Positions 16,879 to 25,087 of a stretch of 64,000 nt of DNA are shown one piece after another (within the stretch, counting starts at the first letter, position 1; every line of letters begins with the position of its first letter). The notes beneath the pieces are model-generated. The model had not been told where the DNA came from, ran no database searches, and saw nothing but the letters and a program-made list of their open reading frames with translations. Where the stretch lies: NCBI GenBank assembly GCA_016722655.1, contig JADKIR010000005.1:1364001-1428000 (forward strand), in the 5' to 3' direction. Position numbers and translations under genes: made by a program. The stretch is from Cytophagaceae bacterium. Lineage in GTDB: Bacteria > Bacteroidota > Bacteroidia > Cytophagales > Spirosomataceae.

Positions 16879-17238
16879 ATGAAATTCGAAACCAAAAAAC
16901 AGAAACTTGCTTCCTATTCTCATTTCGCCAAAAGGATGGGGAAATATACTTTATTTGCTTTGGCTTTAATTTCTTTTTCTGTGGGTATGGGTACTGTGGG
17001 TTATTGGTATTTTGACGACATTTCGTGGCTCGACAGCTTCTATATGGCTTCTATGATTTTGACAGGCATGGGCCCGGTCTCTGAGATGACCACCGATGCT
17101 GCCAAGTGGTTTTCTTCATTTTATGCACTTTATAGTGGAGTCGCATTTTTGAGTATTACTGCAGTATTTTTTGCACCTATCATCCATCGTTTGCTACACA
17201 TTCTTCATATCGAAGATGAGGAAAATGAGGAAGAATGA
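16879..17238 (+). CDS. Small two-TM protein resembling an ion-channel pore module
   Basis: A 119-residue protein with a hydrophobic segment at about 22-45 (YTLFALALISFSVGMGTVGYWYF), an amphipathic stretch WLDSFYMASMILTGMGPVSEM, a second hydrophobic segment at about 80-105, and an acidic tail (EDEENEEE). The order TM, pore-helix-like, TM and the pattern F-Y-x5-LTGMGP resemble a two-TM potassium channel, but the TVGYG filter is replaced by TGMGP, so potassium selectivity is not supported. It begins 7 bases after yoeB. I do not recognise a named family; channel-like ancestry is inference. Confidence 0.7.
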   Translation: MKFETKKQKLASYSHFAKRMGKYTLFALALISFSVGMGTVGYWYFDDISWLDSFYMASMILTGMGPVSEMTTDAAKWFSSFYALYSGVAFLSITAVFFAPIIHRLLHILHIEDEENEEE

Positions 17239-17239
17239 A

Positions 17240-17532
17240 CTAAGGCCAATTTACAGGGTTTTTGTTAGTATTTAAAACTCTTAAAATTTTAACTTTCATC
17301 AAAATTTCTTCAATTTCAAAAAAAATAATAAAGGGAAATTTTTTAAGTGGTAGCCCCCTGAATTTATTTGATCTAATTTGAAAATATGGATTCCTCTCCA
17401 AAACATCAAAAGCTTGATTTATTTCTAATCCAAAAGATTCAGCAACTGTACCAGAAACATTAATTAAGTAGTATGAGAACTCTCGAGTATGTCTTTTTCA
17501 GCCTGTGGAGTAATTAATATTTTAAATGCCAT
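17240..17532 (-). pseudogene. Frameshifted RelE/ParE-type toxin
   Basis: The reverse strand starts at an ATG at 17532 and reads MAFKILITPQAEKDILESSH, then hits a stop. After loss of one base around 17469-17474 the neighbouring frame continues with a good toxin body: NVSGTVAESFGLEINQAFD, RGLPLKKFPFIIFFEI, VKILRVLNTNKNP, stopping at 17240. Restoring one base would join them through a Tyr-Tyr pair and give a 97-residue protein, normal for RelE/ParE toxins. The ATG overlaps the end of the antitoxin gene by 11 bases, the normal layout. It is therefore a toxin gene disabled by a single-base deletion, or a sequencing error in an intact one. Confidence 0.8.
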
Positions 17533-17728
17533 TTAGCCTTGCATTTAATTGATTTCTATCAATACATTCTTCAAAAGGAACCTTACTGCTTTCTTCCAGA
17601 AGTCTTAGAACATCATCAGTAAGTACAAAATCGTCAACTAAAGAAATCTCATCGGAAGGAAACTTCTGCATAAATTCAATAAATTGATTGACTTTGCCAT
17701 CAGGCACATTAAATGAAATTTTTGTCAT
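17522..17728 (-). CDS. Putative antitoxin of a second toxin-antitoxin locus
   Basis: A 68-residue protein starting MTKISFNVPDGKVNQFIEFM, similar in pattern to small Bacteroidota antitoxins that precede RelE/ParE toxins. Its C-terminal half (DDVLRLLEESSKVPFEECI) would be the toxin-binding helix. The ATG at 17728 is preferred to an in-frame TTG at 17749 because the latter is inside a promoter element. It overlaps the start of the frameshifted toxin by 11 bases. The role is inferred from position as much as from sequence, so it is moderately sure. Confidence 0.65.
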   Translation of the reverse strand: MTKISFNVPDGKVNQFIEFMQKFPSDEISLVDDFVLTDDVLRLLEESSKVPFEECIDRNQLNARLNGI

Positions 17729-17746
17729 TGGAATTTCAAATTTTAC

Positions 17747-17754
17747 CAAAAATA
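17747..17754 (-). promoter_or_regulatory. Promoter -7 element (TATTTTTG) for the antitoxin
   Basis: The reverse strand reads TATTTTTGG, fitting TAnnTTTG, 18 bases before the antitoxin ATG. A TTG lies 23 bases further upstream, longer than usual. Confidence 0.5.
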
Positions 17755-17849
17755 CAGAGAATTAGAATTTTATTTACCAAATAATGACGAAAATTAACAT
17801 CATCCTTCACTTTATTTTTCACAAAATATCTCTTTGTCCATTCCTACAC

Positions 17850-17857
17850 TATCTTTG
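17850..17857 (+). promoter_or_regulatory. Promoter -7 element (TATCTTTG) for the first ABC-F gene
   Basis: TATCTTTGC matches TAnnTTTG, 32 bases before the ATG at 17890. No -33 TTG at normal spacing. Confidence 0.5.
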
Positions 17858-17889
17858 CGGCTTTATTTGCAAAAAAATAGCATCCAAAA

Positions 17890-19527
17890 ATGATTTCGGT
17901 AGATAACGTAGGGGTAGATTTTAGCGGTAGTACGCTTTTCAGTGACATCACATTTAATATCAATGACAAAGACCGCATTGCCCTCATGGGAAAAAACGGT
18001 GCCGGAAAATCTACCCTTCTGAAAATCATCGCCGGAGTAAACAAACCCACCCGTGGAAAGATTTCCGCCCCAAAAGAGGCCGTGATCGCATATTTACCCC
18101 AGCATCTGCTAACTGAAGATGATACCACCGTCTTCCAGGAAACTGCAAAAGCCTTTGATGCCATCCATAAAATGCAGGCAGAAATTGATGAACTCAATCA
18201 TCAGCTAGAGACCAGAACTGATTATGAATCAGACGAATACATGGCCATCATTGAGAAAGTTTCTGATTTGAGTGAAAAATTTTACTCTATCGAAGAAATA
18301 AATTATGACGCTGAGGTCGAAAAAATCCTGAAGGGACTGGGCTTTGAAAGAGAAGATTTTGACAGGCCAACTTCCGAATTTAGCGGTGGCTGGCGGATGA
18401 GGATAGAACTGGCTAAAATCCTTTTGAAAGATCCTGATTTGATATTGCTCGATGAGCCCACCAACCACCTGGATATAGAATCAGTGCAGTGGCTAGAGGA
18501 ATTTCTTGTTAATAGTGCGAAAGCCGTCATAGTAATTTCACATGACCGGGCTTTTGTAGATAATATTACCAACCGCACCATTGAAGTGACCATGGGCAGA
18601 ATTTATGATTACAAAGTAAACTATACACACTACCTCCAACTTAGAAAAGAGAGGCTTGAACAACAGCAGAAGCAGTTTAACGATCAGCAAAAAATGATTG
18701 CCGAGACGCAGGAGTTTATCGACCGCTTCAAAGGTACTTATTCCAAAACCTTGCAGGTGCAGTCACGGGTTAAAATGCTAGAAAAACTTGATATAGTGGA
18801 AGTTGACGAAGTCGATACTTCAGCGATCAATATTAAGTTTCCTCCGGCTCCCCGTTCGGGCAATTATCCGGTCATGGCTGACCATGTGAGTAAAAGTTAC
18901 GGTGATCTCCTGGTATTTAAAGATGCCTCATTTAGCATAGAAAGAGGTCAAAAAATCGCCTTTGTAGGTAAAAATGGTGAAGGGAAATCAACCATGGTGA
19001 AGGCCATCATGAGTGAAATCGACTTTGAAGGTGAACTGCAGGTGGGTCACAACTGTCAGATTGGATATTTTGCACAAAACCAGGCATCGCTTTTGGATGA
19101 AGACCTTTCGATTTTTGATACCGTGGACCAGATAGCAGAAGGCGAAATCAGAACTAAAATCAAAGACCTTTTGGGAGCATTCCTGTTCAGAGGTGATGAT
19201 ATCAACAAAAAAGTAAAAATGCTCTCTGGAGGAGAAAAAACGAGATTGGCGATGATCAAACTTCTGCTACAACCTGTTAATCTCCTGATTTTGGATGAGC
19301 CCACCAACCACCTGGATTTACGCACAAAAGACATATTAAAAGATGCTTTGAAAGCTTTTGAGGGTACAATCATCCTGATTTCTCACGACAGAGATTTTCT
19401 TGACGGTCTGGCAGAAAAAGTATTTGAGTTTGGTCACAAGCGGGTAAAAGAGCACTTTGAAGATATTAACGGATTTTTGAGAAACAAAAAAATGGAAAAC
19501 CTGAAAGAAATCGAAAGAAAAAACTGA
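17890..19527 (+). CDS. ABC-F family ATP-binding protein
   Basis: A 545-residue protein with two ABC ATPase domains and no membrane part. Walker A motifs are GKNGAGKST and GKNGEGKST, signatures FSGGW and LSGGEKTRLAM, and each domain has an LDEPTNHLD Walker B. The two are joined by a charged linker (about residues 240-310) with FIDRFKGTYSKTLQVQSRVKML, the P-site-contacting region of ABC-F proteins. Such proteins act on ribosomes, modulating translation or protecting against antibiotics. Length and lack of a long C-terminal coiled coil set it apart from the second ABC-F gene at 53.7 kb. Whether it is housekeeping (YdiF/EttA-like) or protective cannot be said. Confidence 0.92.
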   Translation: MISVDNVGVDFSGSTLFSDITFNINDKDRIALMGKNGAGKSTLLKIIAGVNKPTRGKISAPKEAVIAYLPQHLLTEDDTTVFQETAKAFDAIHKMQAEIDELNHQLETRTDYESDEYMAIIEKVSDLSEKFYSIEEINYDAEVEKILKGLGFEREDFDRPTSEFSGGWRMRIELAKILLKDPDLILLDEPTNHLDIESVQWLEEFLVNSAKAVIVISHDRAFVDNITNRTIEVTMGRIYDYKVNYTHYLQLRKERLEQQQKQFNDQQKMIAETQEFIDRFKGTYSKTLQVQSRVKMLEKLDIVEVDEVDTSAINIKFPPAPRSGNYPVMADHVSKSYGDLLVFKDASFSIERGQKIAFVGKNGEGKSTMVKAIMSEIDFEGELQVGHNCQIGYFAQNQASLLDEDLSIFDTVDQIAEGEIRTKIKDLLGAFLFRGDDINKKVKMLSGGEKTRLAMIKLLLQPVNLLILDEPTNHLDLRTKDILKDALKAFEGTIILISHDRDFLDGLAEKVFEFGHKRVKEHFEDINGFLRNKKMENLKEIERKN

Positions 19528-19627
19528 GATAAATCAGAAATGTAACTTTAATCACTTCCTGATTTTTTCTGCGTTTGCAACTTTGCAAAAGAAATCAATT
19601 ACAAAGAATTTAAAATAAAGAAAAAAT

Positions 19628-19915
19628 ATGACACTGGAAGATGTAATCAAAAACAACGAAGGTACTATTGTTGACGTTAGAACCATCGGAGAATTTATGG
19701 GTGGCAATGTGGCCGGTTCAAAAAACATTCCGCTAAACGAAATCCCATCAAGAATGGAAGAAATTAAAGCCTTAAAAATGCCTTTGGTATTGTGTTGTGC
19801 TTCGGGCAACCGTAGTGGCCAGGCAACAGCATTTTTGAAAGCTCAGGGTGTAGAATGCTACAACGGTGGCTCGTGGTTAGAGGTAAACTTTTATGCTGCT
19901 CAGGCTTTGGCTTAA
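19628..19915 (+). CDS. Single-domain rhodanese
   Basis: A 95-residue rhodanese (sulfurtransferase) domain, starting MTLEDVIKNNEGTIVDVRT. The active-site loop is CCASGNRSGQA with the catalytic cysteine at residue 57. There is no signal peptide, so it acts in the cytoplasm, transferring sulfane sulfur to an unknown acceptor. It follows the ABC-F gene by 100 bases and is followed by a good rho-independent terminator. Confidence 0.9.
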   Translation: MTLEDVIKNNEGTIVDVRTIGEFMGGNVAGSKNIPLNEIPSRMEEIKALKMPLVLCCASGNRSGQATAFLKAQGVECYNGGSWLEVNFYAAQALA

Positions 19916-19946
19916 GAAAATAATAAACGCTTACGCTTAATTTTTT

Positions 19947-19983
19947 AAAGGCAGATCATCATTTGAGGGTCTGTCTTTTTTTA
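19947..19983 (+). terminator. Rho-independent terminator after the rhodanese gene
   Basis: AAAGGCAGATC (19947-19957) pairs with GGTCTGTCTTT (19968-19978), an 11-bp stem with two G-U pairs and a 10-base loop, followed directly by a T run. Confidence 0.85.
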
Positions 19984-20063
19984 TTTTTTAATCTAATTTT
20001 TATAAAAAAAATAAACCAAAAAGCTCTCAGTTGCGTTTTTAGTGCAGAAAAAGCCCATTAAAA

Positions 20064-20969
20064 ATGATTACTGACACTAAAAATCCAATTGACCTTAGTG
20101 GTCATATTGATGTAGTAGAGAACATCACACGAGAGGAGTTTCAGTTAAAATACATGAAGCCTCAAAGGCCTGTCATAATAAGGCATCTCTACGGAAAAAA
20201 CGCAAAAGTTTACAACTGGACTTTCGATTATTTCGAAAAAGCGTTGGGCCACATTGATGTGGGAGTGTTCGACGACGAGTCAGAAAGCCGAAAAGACGAC
20301 CGCAGTTACAAAAACGCTCCAAAAACAATGAAATTTGGGGACTACCTCAAATTGATTCAGGAAAAGCCTACCACGAAAAGGTTGTTTTTATTCAATGTTT
20401 TTAAACACAAAAAAGAACTTCACAACCATTTTAAGTTTCCTGACATTGCCGACAAAGTGCTCACCTTTCTTCCTTTAGCGTTTTTTGGTGGCCAGGGTGC
20501 CATTACCCGTATTCATCGGGATATGGACAATAGTTGCGTATTTCTGACCGAACTAGCCGGTTACAAAAGAGTGGTGCTATTTGACCCAAAATATTCCGCT
20601 TTACTTTACCAATATCCTTTTTCAACCCATACTTCTATCGATGTCAATAATCCAGACTTTGAAAAATATCCCGGTCTGAAATATGTTCAGGGGATTGATT
20701 GCACCATTGGGCCTGGAGATACTATTTTTATGCCTGCCGGGTGGTGGCATCATATCGAATATTCTACCGCCGGTCTTGGGTTTGCCGTGAGGTCGCTGAG
20801 TCCTCATATTTCTGACCGATTACTTGGATTCTGGCAGGTAGCCATCATGACGCATATCGACGAATTAATGAATAGAATCTTGGGAGACAGGTGGTTTAAC
20901 TGGAAAAAAAGTAATGCCCGAAAAAAAGCCGAGGTGTTAATTCAAAGAGAAAAATACAAATTTTTATAA
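20064..20969 (+). CDS. Cupin-like / JmjC-type protein
   Basis: A 301-residue protein of the cupin_8 (JmjC-like) group. It starts with a segment typical of the family (ITREEFQLKYMKPQRPVIIRH). Candidate iron ligands are the His and Asp of ITRIHRDMDNS and a later histidine in MPAGWWHHIEYS, giving the HxD...H set of 2-oxoglutarate and Fe(II) dependent oxygenases. The relatives include FIH-like hydroxylases of proteins and TYW5-like tRNA hydroxylases; the substrate here is unknown. It is a single gene ending in a bidirectional terminator shared with metX. Confidence 0.82.
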   Translation: MITDTKNPIDLSGHIDVVENITREEFQLKYMKPQRPVIIRHLYGKNAKVYNWTFDYFEKALGHIDVGVFDDESESRKDDRSYKNAPKTMKFGDYLKLIQEKPTTKRLFLFNVFKHKKELHNHFKFPDIADKVLTFLPLAFFGGQGAITRIHRDMDNSCVFLTELAGYKRVVLFDPKYSALLYQYPFSTHTSIDVNNPDFEKYPGLKYVQGIDCTIGPGDTIFMPAGWWHHIEYSTAGLGFAVRSLSPHISDRLLGFWQVAIMTHIDELMNRILGDRWFNWKKSNARKKAEVLIQREKYKFL

Positions 20970-20974
20970 AAACC

Positions 20975-21003
20975 AAAAAGGGGGAAATAACTCCCCTTTT
21001 TTA
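20975..21003. terminator. Bidirectional terminator between the cupin gene and metX
   Basis: AAAAAGGGGG and CTCCCCTTTTTT form a strong stem around a short AT loop, with T runs on both strands. It overlaps the stop codon of metX and would serve both convergent genes. Confidence 0.85.
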
Positions 21004-22014
21004 TTTATCCCAATCTTTGATAGCCTGAGTCATGGCTTCAAATTCGATCAAAAAGCCATCATGACCGTAGGTGGAGTCAATTTCGCGATAACTTGAGCCG
21101 GGTATCAGTTCAGCAATCTTTCTCTGCTCTACGGGTGGAAATAAAATATCAGAAGTAATTCCTATAACCAGCGTTTTTGCTTTTACTTCGGCCATGGCTG
21201 TAGCCAGACCTCCTCTGTTTCTCCCAACATCATGTGAGTCAAACATTTTGGAAAGTATCCAGTAAGAATAGGCATTAAACCTCCTCAAAAGTTTTTCGCC
21301 CTGATAATTCTGATAGGTATTAGCTCTGAAAAAGTCAATCTGTCCACCATCACGGGATTGGGTCCTATTGTAAGTATCGTAGTTGCGGTATGACAACAAT
21401 GCTATAGCCCGGGCCACTTTCATCCCTTCCATTCCTGAGTCAGGCGTATTGTTTTGCCAGGTTGGGTCGTTCGCTATTGCCATACGTTGACTTTCATTGA
21501 ATGCGATTCCCCAAGGCGAGTGCATGGCGTTGGTCGAAAACAAAACCTGTTTTTTAATAACTTCGGGCTCCATAATTGCCCATTCCAAAGCTTGTTGCCC
21601 GCCTAAAGAACCTCCTAAAAGATAGGCCACATTTTCGATTTGCAGATGTTTCCTCAAAAGAATATGGGCAGAAACCACATCTCTGATGGTAAGAAAGGGG
21701 AAATCATGGTAATAGTTTTTCCCTGTCAATGGGTTCACACTCAGTGCATTGGTACTTCCATAATGTGAACCCAGCACATTGGCACAAATCACAAAGTATT
21801 CTTTGGGATTAAAAAGTCTCTTTTCGCCTATGAGCCCACTCCACCAATCTGATGGATTGGCATTACCTGTAAATGCATGACAAACCCAGACCACATTAGA
21901 TTTATCAGCATTGAGTTGTCCATAAGTGGTATAAGCTATTTCGACTTCGGGCAACCACTCCCCATTTTCGAGATGAAACGGTTCCTCAAATTTTACCAGA
22001 TGGTTATTTACCAT
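21001..22014 (-). CDS. metX: Homoserine O-acetyltransferase
   Basis: A 337-residue alpha/beta hydrolase of the MetX family. The nucleophile serine is in LLGGSLGGQQALEW, the acid in ITSDILFPP and the histidine in YGHDGFLIE. LNADKSNVVWVCHAFTGN near the start is also characteristic. It activates homoserine with an acyl group for methionine synthesis; some family members use succinyl-CoA, which cannot be excluded here. A SAM-I riboswitch lies in the leader, as expected for a methionine gene. No metY or other methionine gene follows. Confidence 0.95.
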   Translation of the reverse strand: MVNNHLVKFEEPFHLENGEWLPEVEIAYTTYGQLNADKSNVVWVCHAFTGNANPSDWWSGLIGEKRLFNPKEYFVICANVLGSHYGSTNALSVNPLTGKNYYHDFPFLTIRDVVSAHILLRKHLQIENVAYLLGGSLGGQQALEWAIMEPEVIKKQVLFSTNAMHSPWGIAFNESQRMAIANDPTWQNNTPDSGMEGMKVARAIALLSYRNYDTYNRTQSRDGGQIDFFRANTYQNYQGEKLLRRFNAYSYWILSKMFDSHDVGRNRGGLATAMAEVKAKTLVIGITSDILFPPVEQRKIAELIPGSSYREIDSTYGHDGFLIEFEAMTQAIKDWDK

Positions 22015-22073
22015 AAAAATTAAAAATCAAACCCGAAAAAAAATAACGGGGCAAATCATTAAAAATCAGCACA

Positions 22074-22090
22074 TCACCGATTTTCGGTGA
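22074..22090 (-). promoter_or_regulatory. Hairpin between the SAM riboswitch and metX
   Basis: TCACCGA-TTT-TCGGTGA is a perfect 7-bp stem with a 3-base loop in the metX leader, about 40 bases after the riboswitch. On the metX strand only a weak T-run follows (TGTGCTGATTTTT), so it may be a terminator-like expression platform or merely a hairpin. The mechanism is uncertain. Confidence 0.4.
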
Positions 22091-22127
22091 AGTAAAAAAC
22101 CAATAGATTGTTTGAAATTTCCTGATT

Positions 22128-22247
22128 GGTTTATAAGTCCTGATGGCCATTTTAGCCCTTCAGGTAGGTATTGGCACCTTTTCGGAAGTTTCCGGCAGGT
22201 TGCCCGGGTTTCGCAGAGCCTATTCTCTTCGCCCGTCTTTATAAATC
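22128..22247 (-). ncRNA. SAM-I (S-box) riboswitch upstream of metX
   Basis: The reverse strand carries the conserved S-box core: GCGAAACCCGGGCAACC (about 22214-22198), then AAGGTGCCAATACC (22180-22167), between outer strands TTTATAA and TTATAAA that can form P1. Helices with GGCTCTGC and a P4-like CTGAAGGGCTAAAATGGCCATCAG are also visible. S-box RNAs bind S-adenosylmethionine and turn off methionine genes; here it sits about 110 bases before the metX ATG. The class assignment (SAM-I or close SAM-I/IV relative) is from memory of the consensus. Confidence 0.88.
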
Positions 22248-22345
22248 AATCCTTCTGCATTTGAAGAATGAATTGATGTTGCAAATTTACCAAAAAAAAT
22301 GTGCGGGTCTAATTTTTCGATTGTTTTTCTTTTGAAAAAAAATGA

Positions 22346-23554
22346 TTACCTGATAACAGTAGCTCCAACTATCATTTGCCGGGCTATATCACAATTGGGG
22401 ACAGTTGAGAGTTCCTTTTGAGAAAAATATGGGATTAAAAAGTATTGATTTTTGGTAACCATAAATACTTCTTTTTTAATTCTATCTTCAATAGATTCGA
22501 GTAATAATTTTTCTCTCAAACGTTTATAATTAGATTTATACTCTTCCGAGATAGTATTTTCTTTATAAAAGTTGATATTGGAGAGATCATCAAAGCCATC
22601 ATCACAATTTTCCGTATTTTCAATTTTTATTTCATAAAACCTTACTGAAATCTTAGAGATAGCCTTTAAGTCACCCATATCTCTCAAAGCAACAAACTGC
22701 CCTATTTTTCCTTGATTAAAAGAAGCTAATATTTCATCAGAAAATAACTTTTCAATTTCCTCAACGACGGGCTTAGTTTCTGACAGCAAATAGGAATTAC
22801 CAGAATCGAACCTTTGCAGCAATTTAAAACTTGCGATGTTACTTATATTACTAACTAAGTCTAATTCATCTTCCGCCAAATAATTATTTTGTTCAAAAAT
22901 CAATTTTAAAATGCTTTTTATTTCATCTAAATTATCTAAAAGTAATTTCTTCAAAATAATCCTTTCTTCTTCCACCTCTTTTCGTGAAAAAATCCTAATC
23001 GTATCTTTTTTGCCTGAAAATTCATATGCGTACGAATCTCTGATTCTGATAGCTTTGTCTGACTCACTTTCATTGATTGAGTTTAAAAACTTAAAATCGT
23101 CATAGCTTAATTTGTAAAAATTATTAATTAAATTTTGAAGATTTCTACCCAAATATCCCTCATATTCACTTTCCTCTTTTTCTTCAAAGAACTGATCATA
23201 AAATGGAGAAAACTCTTTCCACTCATTGCCAAAACCCGATATTTCAAAAATATTCCTTTCTTCCAGGGCCTCTTTTTTTACTCCTCGCCTAGCCAATTTA
23301 AAAAGCAGGACTTTAGCACCATCAAAGTCTTTAAGGAAAAACTTGCAAACAGTGGCATTGTATAAATCCCTTAAAAAAGGGTTTTTATGAAAGCTAAATG
23401 CTTTTGAATAGTGAGAAAATGCCTTTTCATAATTTTCTTCGACCAAACTTAGTTCTGCTTTGTTGATCTCCTGAAAATACAATGATCTGTCTTTTAACTG
23501 ACCAAATGAAATCAAAGGAATAAAGAAAAGTAAAAAGGTAAATTGTCTGAACAT
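22346..23554 (-). CDS. Secreted uncharacterised protein with TPR-like N-terminus
   Basis: A 402-residue protein with a clear signal peptide (MFRQFTFLLFFIPLISFGQ). Residues about 30-95 look like two tetratricopeptide repeats (NYEKAFSHYSKAFSFHKNP and DFDGAKVLLFKLARRG). The remainder is charged, helical, rich in Glu, Lys, Asn and Ile, without a domain I recognise. It is AT-rich. It is a single gene between the metX leader and an AT-rich gap. Function unknown; probably periplasmic or outer-membrane facing. Confidence 0.75.
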   Translation of the reverse strand: MFRQFTFLLFFIPLISFGQLKDRSLYFQEINKAELSLVEENYEKAFSHYSKAFSFHKNPFLRDLYNATVCKFFLKDFDGAKVLLFKLARRGVKKEALEERNIFEISGFGNEWKEFSPFYDQFFEEKEESEYEGYLGRNLQNLINNFYKLSYDDFKFLNSINESESDKAIRIRDSYAYEFSGKKDTIRIFSRKEVEEERIILKKLLLDNLDEIKSILKLIFEQNNYLAEDELDLVSNISNIASFKLLQRFDSGNSYLLSETKPVVEEIEKLFSDEILASFNQGKIGQFVALRDMGDLKAISKISVRFYEIKIENTENCDDGFDDLSNINFYKENTISEEYKSNYKRLREKLLLESIEDRIKKEVFMVTKNQYFLIPYFSQKELSTVPNCDIARQMIVGATVIR

Positions 23555-23824
23555 ATTTATCGATTTAAAGCAATAGTTACTAATATCAAGCTCAAAAATT
23601 GATTTATTTTAAGTCTATTTTAAGATGTACATATATTAAAAAAAACAGGATTATTCATTAAGAAAACCAATACATTTCACTGATAATCAACTTAATAATT
23701 AAGTATTGTTTTGAAATTTTTACTAATATATTTCTAAAAAATTAACGATTTAAAATTTTAATATTTCATTAACAAATACAAAATGTAATTTTTTAATTAA
23801 ATTCATGCATTAATCCGGAAAACT

Positions 23825-24295
23825 ATGATTAAGAATAGGGAACAAGTCGAACTTTTTTTTGAGGCATTTCAAAGAAAAGATTACAAAACAATGCAGCATT
23901 GCTATGCCCATTATGCTCATTTTTATGATCCTGCTTTTGAGCATCTTAACGGTTTTGAGGTTGGCAAAATGTGGGAAATGTTACTAAAAAATTCTGGTGA
24001 TTTGGAAGTTGAATTCAAAATTATTGGTGAAAAGGAACACAGGGTATTTGCTACATGGGAGGCTCGTTATACATTTAGACTTACCGGAAATAAAGTTCTG
24101 AATAAAATCAGTTCCGAATTTTTCCTGGAAAATGGAAAAATAATCAATCATACCGATAGTTTTAATTTCTATAAATGGGCTATGCAGGCATTCGGAATGA
24201 AAGGAAGATTATTGGGTTGGACCGATTTCTTTAAACAAAAAGTAAGAAAAACTGCACAGGGAAATCTCCAAAAGTATATTTCCGGCATTAATTAA
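23825..24295 (+). CDS. NTF2-like / SnoaL-like protein
   Basis: A 156-residue protein with the cone-shaped NTF2-like fold pattern: VELFFEAFQRKDYKTMQHCYAHYAHFYDPAFEHLNG at the start, then alternating strands WEARYTFRLTG and FFLENGKIINHTDSFNFYKW. Family members in bacteria are ketosteroid-isomerase-like enzymes or ligand-binding proteins; the specific role is unknown. No signal peptide. It is followed by an AT-rich perfect inverted repeat and then by a rhodanese-thioredoxin gene. Confidence 0.82.
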   Translation: MIKNREQVELFFEAFQRKDYKTMQHCYAHYAHFYDPAFEHLNGFEVGKMWEMLLKNSGDLEVEFKIIGEKEHRVFATWEARYTFRLTGNKVLNKISSEFFLENGKIINHTDSFNFYKWAMQAFGMKGRLLGWTDFFKQKVRKTAQGNLQKYISGIN

Positions 24296-24316
24296 TTTTG
24301 AATTAAAAATTCAAAA
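24296..24316. terminator. AT-rich perfect inverted repeat
   Basis: TTTTGAATT-AAA-AATTCAAAA is a 9-bp perfect stem with a 3-base loop, starting 1 base after the NTF2-like gene stop. It could serve as a weak terminator; no long T run follows on the plus strand. Confidence 0.45.
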
Positions 24317-24318
24317 AT

Positions 24319-24333
24319 GTGACAAAAGTGACA
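24319..24333 (+). repeat. Direct repeat GTGACA-AAA-GTGACA upstream of the rhodanese-thioredoxin gene
   Basis: Two identical GTGACA hexamers spaced 9 bases apart lie about 50 bases before the ATG at 24385, between it and the NTF2-like gene. They could be a regulator-binding site, but no regulator can be assigned. Confidence 0.4.
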
Positions 24334-24384
24334 TTTACTTTAAGGTAAAGAATAGACTTTTGTAAAAAAAATCATTTAATAAAT

Positions 24385-25083
24385 ATGAATAGAATCAAGT
24401 TTTTATTGATTGGAATGGGAATCTTCCTGTTTAGTTGCTCAGGAAACAGCCAAAAAAACATGGATGCCAAACAATTTTCTGATAAATTGGCAGCAACAAC
24501 TTCCCCACAATTGATCGACGTCAGAACCCCCGGTGAATTTGCCTCTGGTCATATCAAAGGTGCAGTGAATCTTCCTATCAACCGTAGTGATTTCCGAAGC
24601 GGAGTTGCGGGTCTGGATAAATCAAAACCTGTGTTTTTGTATTGTCTGAGTGGTTCAAGAAGTTCTTCGGCGATGGGTTATCTAATGCAAATTGGGTTTA
24701 AGGAGGTTTATAATTTACAAAGAGGTACTTTGAGCTGGCAGTCTGCCGGATTGGCTCTCGAAAGCAGTTCTTCTCCGTCATCAAATCCTACAATGACTTT
24801 GGCCCAATTGAAAGGACTTTCAGCAAATAACAAAACCATTTTGGTTGATTTTTATGCCGAATGGTGTGGACCTTGCAAAAAAATGGAGCCTTTTCTTGCT
24901 GAAATAGCCAAAGAAAAAGCAGGACAGGTTCAAGTCGTAAGAGTCGATGTGGATGCCAACCCGGCATTGGCACAGGAACTTAAAATTGAGGCTATACCTT
25001 ACTTGCAAGTATATAAAAATCAAAATGTTACCTGGTCAAATATTGGTTTGGTTTCCAAAGATGATGTGGTAAAAAATCTGTAA
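24385..25083 (+). CDS. Rhodanese-thioredoxin fusion lipoprotein
   Basis: A 232-residue protein combining two redox/sulfur domains. The N-terminus is a lipoprotein signal with lipobox FLFSCSG (Cys18). A rhodanese domain spans about 25-125 with active-site Cys87 in YCLSGSRSSS. A thioredoxin domain spans about 135-232 with WCGPCKK (Cys161, Cys164) and the cis-proline in IEAIPYLQVY. It would be anchored in the envelope facing the periplasm, where it could transfer sulfur or reduce disulfides. Fusions of this kind occur in Bacteroidota; the substrate is unknown. Convergent with the lipoprotein gene at 25088. Confidence 0.9.
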   Translation: MNRIKFLLIGMGIFLFSCSGNSQKNMDAKQFSDKLAATTSPQLIDVRTPGEFASGHIKGAVNLPINRSDFRSGVAGLDKSKPVFLYCLSGSRSSSAMGYLMQIGFKEVYNLQRGTLSWQSAGLALESSSSPSSNPTMTLAQLKGLSANNKTILVDFYAEWCGPCKKMEPFLAEIAKEKAGQVQVVRVDVDANPALAQELKIEAIPYLQVYKNQNVTWSNIGLVSKDDVVKNL

Positions 25084-25087
25084 AAGA

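Noticed and set aside
22346..23554. TPR protein as a T9SS component
   Set aside because: Only generic TPR pattern and signal peptide; no type IX family signature recognised.
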